NCBI GenBank assembly: GCA_003557545.1
Contig: PWOD01000018.1
Location: forward strand, 1 to 13,340
Source of the DNA: a bacterium
GTDB lineage: Bacteria > T1Sed10-126
DNA: 13,340 nt
Direction of reading: 5' to 3'
Shown piece after piece: positions 8,201 through 13,340 of this stretch. A program made the translations under genes and the position numbers. The stretch's first letter is position 1, and every line of letters begins with the position of its first letter. The notes below the pieces were generated by a model. That model saw only the letters and a program-made list of their open reading frames with translations. It was not told the origin of the DNA and searched no databases.

Positions 8201-8718
8201 ATTTAGTTGAGGATACCGGAGTGCTGGTGAAGCTTTTAGAGCAGGGTATAGATAGCGTGGGGCAACTGGAAAATCTACTTGAATTAACCGGTAACAAATT
8301 GTTTGGGAAAGATAATCGCGATCTGACCGGAGAGCTTATGGAACTGGTTAAAGCCCTTAAACTTTATATTAAATATGTTCGGCAGGGAAAAAATCAGCCG
8401 ATAGATCGGATTGTGCTTCAAAACTCAGGTGCAGTAAGTGAGCGGTTTATCGATCAACTATCAGACCTGGCTGAAAGAGTGGAATGGAATCCTGCAAGGC
8501 TGCTTGAGCAGTTGGAAACCGGTAAAATTAAAGGATTTTTAAGCCGTAAAATTAACGATCTGGAGAGTTTTTTGCTGAAACAGGGTTATATTGACCGCCG
8601 TAAACCGCTGTCACGGGAGATTATCAGGGCTGCAATCATGGCTGAATTGGATGAAACAAAAATTCCAGATTTAGAAGATAAAATCGAGCGGATGATAAAA
8701 AGATTGACGACCCGGTGA
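5254..8718 (+). CDS. SbcC/YhaN-type AAA (ABC-class) ATPase with mid-coil hydrophobic hairpin and C-terminal extension
   Basis: This is a 1154-residue partner of the upstream nuclease. Its ATG overlaps the nuclease stop and AGGA lies at 5241-5244. Walker A is GPNAAGKTT (residues 42-50). Coiled-coil segments run from about 170-330 and 555-780. The ABC signature LSSGTR begins at residue 835, and Walker B is LYMDE with D866 and E867. At the usual His-switch position the sequence reads FTARGD (R900), with no histidine. Residues about 410-450 are strongly hydrophobic, like two membrane helices with a short turn, and lie within the coil where Rad50 has its CxxC zinc hook. No CxxC is seen; a hydrophobic middle is a feature I associate with YhaN-type proteins. 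After the ATPase head an extension of about 240 residues (915-1154) has no obvious family; residues 979-1010 look loosely helix-hairpin-helix-like. The role is inferred to be DNA-end processing with the nuclease. Confidence 0.88.
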   Translation: MADKKLYPIVVVQSIEVKKSLGIDRPGIKLDGLTNGVNIIHGPNAAGKTTLARTFNALFWPETVPPGSILSGQFKIGGEGWAVSLEHHNAVYQREGKRVPAPGFAPVEFKDRYNLALHQLLQTETKNKDFASLIVRELAGGYDISEAVEKLQFKERVSGFGNKTQALKQAVASYGEAKNSVLTVEEDARKLEKLKRQRREAVNARNQQEILKQLLQWKKARQKVEKNQGKLKKYPDVMDKLVGNEQEQLDKLDEKITRQNEQLEKTSIEISQLEEKIDKVIYPFDEIRLDYLPVQQSRVEQLEKLEERLDKFGLEEASYLKQIDSYEKKLGVLSSFDKLGRIDSSVLIKTAKLASEYEKLQAELSSLEKLKELFASTGKTLNNEFQRGCQALQNWLSNPPQKSSKISIITHLNLLLVAGLTILLSSFWHPGLLLGLFYPVVYYLYCFLGKFRSSADPRIIFQAEYEALELPFSPAEWTDCEVRNLLRRIYDEIARQTVQIKFNETWKNYQARYQNLLEQQQIFQQQHQLLIEKYGFPAEIDSRNLHWQLEKLTKWQEARAKLEGIREMIKISAQKRAEIINELNSQFELWRLDKAVDFSTARGNIQVMEITTEKFDRLTGQLHQAWKDRRRTIAHLAETVRERHSIFERFELTPDKQSELVELIEQYSEYKNQREELNQARGTLRAEEQRLEELEGLDSQLKEQSVERLEKQLEQYSKAAEQFDEINERVIKIENAIEGVKSGYEIEPSLAQLERARSSLVSQLDEDWDKLVGHQLAGYIERINSVQQMPPVFQTARLILLKISGQRYKLVLHEATDEFEVVDRKTEKLLTLDQLSSGTRIQLLLAVRLAFVQHGESHFKLPLYMDETLANADDLRARWIISSIFNLVEDGRQLFYFTARGDEVAKWRAIADEKKQPLNIIDLTRSSSAEFTGRVEIPGKVDFDIVKPSLPPVEGSTHAEYGKQLKLPPLDLFGEPSGIHLWYLVEDTGVLVKLLEQGIDSVGQLENLLELTGNKLFGKDNRDLTGELMELVKALKLYIKYVRQGKNQPIDRIVLQNSGAVSERFIDQLSDLAERVEWNPARLLEQLETGKIKGFLSRKINDLESFLLKQGYIDRRKPLSREIIRAAIMAELDETKIPDLEDKIERMIKRLTTR

Positions 8719-8739
8719 AAAAGTTACCGATGTGAGTTG

Positions 8740-8780
8740 ATCTGCAGAGCTATATTGCAGATTATTCTTAATTGATTTTT
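8740..8780 (+). terminator. Possible terminator of the nuclease/ATPase operon
   Basis: ATCTGCA (8740-8746) and TGCAGAT (8756-8762) form a perfect 7-bp stem with a 9-base loop, 22 bases after the ATPase stop codon. A T-rich but interrupted stretch follows (TATTCTTAATTGATTTTT). Placement between two convergent genes fits, but the T-tract is not canonical. The rest of the 190-bp gap (8719-8908) shows only weak, bulged inverted repeats. Confidence 0.45.
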
Positions 8781-8908
8781 GATAATATTGAGCGATTTAA
8801 TCCTGTTGTTCAATCCGCTCTATCTCGCTGGCCACCCGAACTTTTTGTAAGATTCCTGATAGTCTAAAAATCTTTTAGTGAAATAAATTATTAATATTCA
8901 GCCTGAAA

Positions 8909-10441
8909 TTAGTTAACCGTTGATTGGGCTGGTTGGTTTTGTAAATATCGTTCTGAGTAGGGGGGTTCCACTGTAGACTGTTCAGAAAAGTATTCCTCCA
9001 GTAATTTCCAGATTATATAGTCTGAATAATCTTTCCGTTGAACTGGACTGTTGAAAATCGGTTGCGCTGCGACAAAATCTGATACGGCTACTGTATAGGT
9101 CGACGAACTTTGCAGTTGTTGTCCGTTTTGAGTCAGCAAAACTGTTCTGTTACCCCGGGGCCGGGTGGGATCAAATTTTAGTACACCACCACTGAACTGG
9201 TAAAGGCGGTCAGGATATTTTAGAGTACGTTCAAAAATTTCCAAGATCTGATCTCCGGTAAGTTTCAATTCGACCAGATGATTGCCGTATCGCACGGAGC
9301 GAATCAGGTCGCCGCGAGTAACAGGACCTGCCGGCAGAGATTCTAAGACTCCCATTGGATTCATAAAGGCAAAGTCTGAGTTGATTTTTTCGCGCATGAT
9401 ATCGGTGATAAGATTTCCCAGGGGGGAGGTTTGATTTGCATAACCTTTTATTGAACCGCTTGTTTGACCGATTGATTCAGCCAAAAAACTTTTAACCTGG
9501 TCAAGATACGGTTGAAGAATCTCTTGCATCTCAGGGTCAGGAGGATAGTCTGTGGCATAGAGAGTTTCCAGGGTCCAGTTGTGATCGACAAGTTGGTTTT
9601 CGTCAAACTTGAGATCGAGCCGTCCGGCATTACGCAGTCTGCCTCCTGCCTGAATGATAATTGTATTGTTAACGATCTCTTCGTTGAATAACAGATGATG
9701 GCTGTGGCCTCCGGCAATAACATCGATACCATCTACCTGGCGGGCCAGCCTCCGGTCTCTTTCCAGACCAATATGGGTAAGTGCTATAATCAGGTCAACA
9801 TCTTTGTTTTTAAGCCGGTCGACGGCGTCACGTGCCGTTTCGATTTCTGGTAAAAAGATGAGATCTTCGACCAAGCGTGGTAAAGCCATTGCCGGTGTGT
9901 TATCGTGAATCAGTCCAAACAGACCGATTTTAAGCTGATCAAGTTCCAGCACTACTAGATCTGTTGTGTGATCAAACAGTTGGTCTTCAGTTTTATAGCG
10001 CAAATTTGTCGCCAGAACTGTCGCTTCAAGTTCCTGTAATCGTTGCTTTAAATTTTCAATACCAAGATCTATCTCATGATTGCCGAAAACTGCAAAATCA
10101 AGACCCGTAGCATTGAGCCCGGCTATCAGAGGACGTCCATCAAGCAGATCTGATTCAGGGGTTCCAGAGAGAAAATCTCCACCGTCAAGATAGAGAAGCT
10201 GTCGCCCTTCATCCGCCGCTGCCTGTCGTTGTTGTTTCATATAGGTGGAAAACTTAGGAAATCCGCCGACTTTTGAAGGTGAACTGTTATTCAACCAGAA
10301 GGCTTCGCCTGCAACAATATCTCCATGGATATCGTTGGTGTGAATAATGGTTAGTTGTTGGGCCTGAACTGGAGGGTGAAAACTCCAGCCGATCAACAAA
10401 AAACTAATAACAAACAGGTATTTGATTGAGTTGTTAAACAT
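8909..10441 (-). CDS. Exported 5'-nucleotidase/UshA-family metallophosphoesterase with diverged substrate site
   Basis: This is a 510-residue two-domain protein of the UshA / 2',3'-cyclic phosphodiesterase family. The N-terminal signal peptide (about 1-28, ending PVQAQ) places it in the periplasm or outside the cell. Metal and catalytic motifs are intact: TNDIHG (D37, H39), DGGD (D89), GNHEID (N121, H122, D125), H223 in LTHIG, and GGHSHH (H246, H248). The C-terminal domain (about 325-490) has SPLGNLITD (339-347). However, the usual NGGGIR or NPGGIR loop reads NPMGVL (361-366), so the substrate arginine is replaced by leucine. The later GGDG stretch reads AAQPIF (458-463). Hydrolysis of a phosphate ester is likely; a nucleotide as substrate is uncertain. 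The start is ATG with GGGAG eight bases upstream (- strand). It is convergent with the ATPase gene and divergent from the ankyrin gene. Confidence 0.88.
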   Translation of the reverse strand: MFNNSIKYLFVISFLLIGWSFHPPVQAQQLTIIHTNDIHGDIVAGEAFWLNNSSPSKVGGFPKFSTYMKQQRQAAADEGRQLLYLDGGDFLSGTPESDLLDGRPLIAGLNATGLDFAVFGNHEIDLGIENLKQRLQELEATVLATNLRYKTEDQLFDHTTDLVVLELDQLKIGLFGLIHDNTPAMALPRLVEDLIFLPEIETARDAVDRLKNKDVDLIIALTHIGLERDRRLARQVDGIDVIAGGHSHHLLFNEEIVNNTIIIQAGGRLRNAGRLDLKFDENQLVDHNWTLETLYATDYPPDPEMQEILQPYLDQVKSFLAESIGQTSGSIKGYANQTSPLGNLITDIMREKINSDFAFMNPMGVLESLPAGPVTRGDLIRSVRYGNHLVELKLTGDQILEIFERTLKYPDRLYQFSGGVLKFDPTRPRGNRTVLLTQNGQQLQSSSTYTVAVSDFVAAQPIFNSPVQRKDYSDYIIWKLLEEYFSEQSTVEPPYSERYLQNQPAQSTVN

Positions 10442-10764
10442 CGTTTCAACTCCCAGTATGGTTGATATTGATAGGAATGTTAGGATCTATTGGCAGTTTT
10501 AAAATGATCAGTTCAACCTGATAGTTTAACAGAATTAATTAAACAAAGCAGTTTATTTCTGCTGCTATGGAAGCTTATTTATTTGTCGAAAATCTGAACA
10601 TTTCAATTTAGAAAAATTAAACAGCCAAATAAAATTCTAATTTTGTAGGAAAAACTTGCATTTTTTAAGATAAGTTGGAAAAATTATAACTGTGGGATAG
10701 TAGTTTTTGATCCTGAGCTGTTCTTAACCGGGAAAAATATTTATAAAATGAGGGTTGAACTGTT
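10442..10764. other. AT-rich divergent intergenic region
   Basis: This 323-bp, visibly AT-rich region lies between two divergently transcribed genes and should hold both promoters. For the - strand gene I see one weak candidate (10518-10546). For the ankyrin gene I find AT-rich hexamers but no convincing -35/-10 pair. The best, TTCTTA with TAAAAT at 10744-10749, would start transcription too close to the start codon. No ORF of note and no RNA gene are visible. Confidence 0.6.
10518..10546 (-). promoter_or_regulatory. Weak promoter candidate for the phosphoesterase gene, overlapped by a palindrome
   Basis: Read on the - strand, TTGTTT (10541-10546) and TATCAG (10518-10523) are 17 bases apart, a poor match to sigma70 hexamers with ideal spacing. 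The spacer and first -35 bases are covered by an inverted repeat, GTTTAA (10524-10529) and TTAAAC (10539-10544). An operator is conceivable, but in AT-rich DNA a 6-bp arm may be chance. Confidence 0.22.
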
Positions 10765-12354
10765 TTGAAAAAAATTGAAAAGTTGACCGGTAAAATTTTA
10801 GTAAACTTTTTATTAGTTCTGTTTGTTTTTATATCGGGTTGTGCCGAGCCGACTCTTCATTCGGCTGCCGAACGTGGTAATATTGATCAGCTGCAGGAGT
10901 TGTTTCAGGAAGATCCTGAAGCGATCAATCAGCTGGTCGACGGCGAAACGCCGTTACATCGAGCGGTTAAGAACGATCATCTGGAGGTTGTAGAATTTTT
11001 ATTAAAGATGGGTGCCAACCCGGAAAAAACTGATGCATCTGGATGGTTTCCACTGCATCACGCTGCTTATCTGGGCCATGGTCCGATAGCAATCAAACTG
11101 TTAGAAGCCGGTGTAGAGCTCGATCTCCCGACTGAAGATGCCAGTAAATTTACCCCTCTGGGACTGGCTTTGATAAATCGTCAGCCACAGGTGGCCAGGA
11201 TTTTTTGGCAGCAGGGGGCTGAGCCGGCCTGGGAATCGGGGCGATATACACCGCTGCAGATTGCTGCCAGACAGGGATATAGTTCATTGGTTGAAAAATT
11301 TATTGAAGCCGGGGTTGACCCTGATGCCAGCGGTCAAAAGGGTTCGACACCGATTTTTAAAGCTGTTGAGGCTGGTGAATTAAGGGTTGTTGGAATTTTA
11401 CTTGAAGCCGGTGCAGAAATTGAAACCCTTTCTCCGACCGGTGAAACGATTTTGCACCGGGCGGCCCGGGCCGGATCCAGTCAGCTGATAGAGCTGTTTT
11501 TACAAGAAGGTATTTCCGCTGAGCAGGTTGATGATAAGGGGCGTTTGCCGCTGCACTATGCTGCCCGTTCAGGGACTGTTACCGGGCTGGAAAAACTGTT
11601 GAACACTGTCGGTATTTCTTTAAACACCGGGGATAATTATGGACTTACACCGTTACATCATGCTGTTATCGGGGGGCGCTCGGGGATGGTCGAGTTTTTG
11701 TTGAACCAGGATGTAGTGGTTAATTTAGAGGATGGTTCGGGCAAAACAGCTTTACATCATGCTGTTCAGTCACCTGCTAACCTGTCGCTTGTGGAGTTAC
11801 TGTTAGGGGCGGGAGCTAATACTAATGTTACCGATGATGGGGGTAATACACCGCTGCATCATCTGGCTAAAAATTCCGGTTCTGCTGTGATGACACGGCG
11901 TTTATTGAATTTTGAGGCTGAACTTGATGAAACTAATGATACCGGGAAAACTGCAATTTATTATGCTATTATGACAGAAAATTTAAGTCTGGTTAATCAA
12001 TTGTTAGAGAGCCGGGCTTCTGCAGAGATTGAACCTGATAGTGATATGAACTTTTTATTGCGCCGCTCAGGTGATCAGCTATTTTTGGAAGCTGCCCGCC
12101 AGGGACATAGCAAGGCTCTGGAACTACTGTTTAAACTGTTGGATAGTCCGGATAAGGATGCAGCCCTGTTAAATGCTGCAGAATCCGGTGATCTTCGGAG
12201 TTTGGAGCAGTTGTTGGAGTGGGGAGCGGATATAGAGGTTAAGGATAGAAGAGGACGAACGGCGCGAGTGATTGCTCTAAGAACCGGTCATACAGAAGCA
12301 GCTAATTTTCTTGCCGAGCGGGAGTCGGAAGAGGGAAAAGAGGAAGAAGAATAA
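10765..12354 (+). CDS. Ankyrin-repeat lipoprotein
   Basis: This 529-residue protein begins with a lipoprotein signal: basic MKKIEK, a hydrophobic stretch, then lipobox I23-S24-G25-C26. C26 should be lipidated and the mature protein anchored in a membrane. Almost all the rest (about 29-515) is about fourteen to fifteen ankyrin repeats of roughly 33 residues, with cores such as GETPLHRAV, GRLPLHYAA, GLTPLHHAV and GNTPLHHLA. One less regular unit lies around 420-450. The tail is acidic (ESEEGKEEEE). Ankyrin arrays bind proteins; no enzyme domain is visible and the partner is unknown. The start is TTG with AGGG (10751-10754) ten bases upstream; an ATG at 10748 is in another frame and soon stops. 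The residues after the cysteine (A27, E28) give no clear inner-membrane retention signal, so outer-membrane anchoring is possible. Confidence 0.9.
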   Translation: MKKIEKLTGKILVNFLLVLFVFISGCAEPTLHSAAERGNIDQLQELFQEDPEAINQLVDGETPLHRAVKNDHLEVVEFLLKMGANPEKTDASGWFPLHHAAYLGHGPIAIKLLEAGVELDLPTEDASKFTPLGLALINRQPQVARIFWQQGAEPAWESGRYTPLQIAARQGYSSLVEKFIEAGVDPDASGQKGSTPIFKAVEAGELRVVGILLEAGAEIETLSPTGETILHRAARAGSSQLIELFLQEGISAEQVDDKGRLPLHYAARSGTVTGLEKLLNTVGISLNTGDNYGLTPLHHAVIGGRSGMVEFLLNQDVVVNLEDGSGKTALHHAVQSPANLSLVELLLGAGANTNVTDDGGNTPLHHLAKNSGSAVMTRRLLNFEAELDETNDTGKTAIYYAIMTENLSLVNQLLESRASAEIEPDSDMNFLLRRSGDQLFLEAARQGHSKALELLFKLLDSPDKDAALLNAAESGDLRSLEQLLEWGADIEVKDRRGRTARVIALRTGHTEAANFLAERESEEGKEEEE

Positions 12355-12367
12355 GCTGGCTGTTAGT

Positions 12368-13069
12368 TTAGAAGTAGTAGTTGAAGCTTCCGGTGATCGC
12401 CTCGATAGCTCCGGCCTGACCCTCCAGCTCTAAACTCAAATAATCAGTTACATCATATAAGATGCCGGCTGTGGCAGAAAGTCCTGAAAATTTATCAAGT
12501 TCATAACTGGCTTCAGGTCCGTTAGAAAAATCCACTTCACGTCGTGAGTAGAGCAGTCCCGTGTAGGTGTGAAAACTATCTGTTCTGCTTGAACCGTTGC
12601 TGTATGATGTTTGGCGTCCCAATAAAAACCCCAGCTGCCAGTCACTAGTTATTTCTAACTCTCCGGCACCACCCTGTTGATCCTGTTTGTCATGATTGGC
12701 AAAATTCCCGGTTAATTTCATATAGAGATCAGGATCATCCTCGATTAAGAACTGAAATCCCAGCCCCAAAACTTTTCCATCATCAAATGAATCGTCACCA
12801 AACTCTGTGTCAGTTGTGCCAAAAAGACCATAAACTTGAAGCTGTGGTGAAACACGAAAATTTACCCGTAACCCCAGAATCTGGTTGATTAATTCCTGAT
12901 TGTCCAAACTGCTGTCATCGGGAGAAAAATCAGCCCGGCTATAAGAATAAAGAACGGAAAAATCAAACTCCTCTGCGCGGGTATGATCTATTAGTCCCAG
13001 CTGTTGAGAAATAGCAGGTGCTGGGATTAAGCTGCATATTAAGAGCATGGAGAAAAATAATTTAACCAT
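12368..13069 (-). CDS. Small outer-membrane beta-barrel protein
   Basis: This 233-residue protein has a signal peptide (1 to about 21; MVKLFFSMLLICSL, cleavage near APAIS|QQ). The mature part alternates short amphipathic segments rich in aromatic and glycine residues (FDFSVLYSYSRADF, KVLGLGFQFL, WQLGFLLGRQTSY, TYTGLLYSRREVDF, YLSLELEGQAG) with acidic loops. It ends in SFNYYF, with the terminal phenylalanine typical of outer-membrane barrels. Size and pattern suggest eight to ten strands, like OmpA- or OmpW-sized barrels, but I do not recognise a specific family. The ribosome site AAGGAGGG (13076-13083 on the - strand) is six bases from the ATG, and a good promoter lies at 13128-13156. It is convergent with the ankyrin lipoprotein gene; the 13-bp gap has no room for a terminator. 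Confidence 0.82.
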   Translation of the reverse strand: MVKLFFSMLLICSLIPAPAISQQLGLIDHTRAEEFDFSVLYSYSRADFSPDDSSLDNQELINQILGLRVNFRVSPQLQVYGLFGTTDTEFGDDSFDDGKVLGLGFQFLIEDDPDLYMKLTGNFANHDKQDQQGGAGELEITSDWQLGFLLGRQTSYSNGSSRTDSFHTYTGLLYSRREVDFSNGPEASYELDKFSGLSATAGILYDVTDYLSLELEGQAGAIEAITGSFNYYF

Positions 13070-13127
13070 CGCAAACCCTCCTTGAATAGTCTAAATTCAG
13101 GCGGTTAAACTGAAGACCTGAAAATTA

Positions 13128-13156
13128 ATTATGACTGAGATTATTCCTGATTACAA
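13128..13156 (-). promoter_or_regulatory. Predicted sigma70-type promoter for the beta-barrel gene
   Basis: On the - strand the -35 box is TTGTAA (13151-13156), the spacer is 17 bases and the -10 box is CATAAT (13128-13133). Transcription would start near 13121, giving a leader of about 50 bases that includes the AAGGAGGG site. The -10 hexamer is identical to that predicted for the GVQLG-repeat gene. Confidence 0.5.
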
Positions 13157-13316
13157 GTATCAGGTGAGGAGTAAGCGTGGGCTTCCGCAATGAAAAGCTT
13201 TAGTTTGTTTTCTGCATTAGCTATTATTGTTCTGGTACTCAAATTTTGGTTGGTTGATTTATCTAAAGGTTGGTTTATCTCTTTTTGTCCTTATGAAAGA
13301 TTATCCTGCTGGAGAC

Positions 13317-13323
13317 AGGAGGT
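13317..13323 (+). promoter_or_regulatory. Ribosome binding site of the gene starting at the window edge
   Basis: AGGAGGT, a near-perfect Shine-Dalgarno sequence, lies six bases before the ATG at 13330. It is the main reason for calling a gene start there. Confidence 0.65.
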
Positions 13324-13329
13324 AAAATT

Positions 13330-13340
13330 ATGGGTGTTAT
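13330..13340 (+). CDS. Start of an unidentified gene (cut by the window end)
   Basis: ATG GGT GTT followed by AT is all that is visible, preceded by AGGAGGT at ideal spacing. Three codons give no clue to function. The stretch 13084-13329 upstream holds the promoter of the beta-barrel gene on the other strand and should also hold this gene's promoter, for which I see no clear candidate. Confidence 0.5.

Noticed and set aside
7938-8297. 119-codon - strand reading frame opposite the ATPase C-terminal region
   Set aside because: It is a serine/proline-rich shadow of the ATPase coding strand without an independent ribosome site or known motif.
3953-8718. The nuclease/ATPase pair as an anti-phage defence island
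   Set aside because: SbcCD/YhaO-YhaN pairs are common housekeeping repair genes, and no integrase, toxin, restriction gene or other defence gene is present in the window.
8791-8820. Bulged inverted repeat (GAGCGATT / AATCCGCTC) between the convergent genes as a terminator
   Set aside because: No T-run follows it on either strand and the stem contains a bulge, so nothing distinguishes it from chance.
8864-8878. CTAAAA/TTTTAG palindrome as terminator of the phosphoesterase gene
   Set aside because: The stem is mostly A/T with a 3-base loop and no following T-tract on the - strand.
10748-10768. Possible six-codon leader peptide (ATG at 10748) overlapping the ankyrin gene start
   Set aside because: A short ATG...TGA in AT-rich sequence is expected by chance and there is no separate ribosome site or attenuator structure.
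13190-13340. Small ORF with a hydrophobic N-terminus (MKSFSLFSALAIIVLVLKF), open at the window end
   Set aside because: The only purine-rich site (GAGGAG, 13166-13171) is 18 bases away, and the ORF runs out of frame through the much better ribosome site and ATG at 13317-13332. It could be a small membrane protein, but support is too weak.

Overview
The window reads as part of a bacterial chromosome from a diderm (outer-membrane-bearing) organism. The evidence is a predicted outer-membrane beta-barrel protein, a periplasmic 5'-nucleotidase-family enzyme, a lipoprotein and a large repeat-rich surface protein. Shine-Dalgarno sequences are strong (GGAGGTG, AAGGAGGG, AGGAGGT) and GTG and TTG starts are likely. 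There is no 16S or other marker here. A YhaO/YhaN-type pair together with an outer membrane would fit a diderm Firmicute such as the Halanaerobiia. The FlgD/type IX-like C-terminal domain on the first protein would instead fit an FCB-group lineage such as Cloacimonadota. I cannot decide between these, and this is inference only. I see no tRNA, rRNA, CRISPR array, transposase or phage gene.

Layout: (1) bp 2-3037 (+) is the 3' part of a very large surface protein. It has two GLUG-repeat blocks separated by three InlB-B-like repeats and ends in a FlgD/T9SS-like domain. Its base composition changes sharply near bp 1640. (2) bp 3225-3800 (+) is a small exported protein of GVQLG-type repeats with its own promoter; a strong hairpin follows it. 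(3) bp 3953-8718 (+) is a two-gene operon whose stop and start codons overlap (TAATG). It encodes an SbcD/Mre11-type nuclease (YhaO-like) and a 1154-residue SbcC/YhaN-type ATPase. The ATPase has a hydrophobic hairpin in the middle of its coiled coil and a C-terminal extension of about 240 residues. (4) bp 8909-10441 (-) is an exported UshA-family metallophosphoesterase whose substrate-binding motifs have diverged. (5) bp 10765-12354 (+) is a lipoprotein made almost entirely of ankyrin repeats, transcribed divergently from the phosphoesterase gene. (6) bp 12368-13069 (-) is an outer-membrane beta-barrel protein, convergent with the ankyrin gene and separated from it by only 13 bp. (7) bp 13330 to the end is the start of a further gene behind an excellent Shine-Dalgarno sequence.

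The nuclease and ATPase should form one DNA-processing complex, perhaps tethered to or touching the membrane through the hydrophobic hairpin. The remaining genes are mostly cell-envelope or periplasmic functions on separate transcripts. Nothing in the sequence links them to the nuclease pair. The most unusual objects are the extended, membrane-hairpin YhaN-type ATPase, the 5'-nucleotidase homologue that has lost the usual substrate arginine, and the composition break inside the GLUG surface-protein gene.
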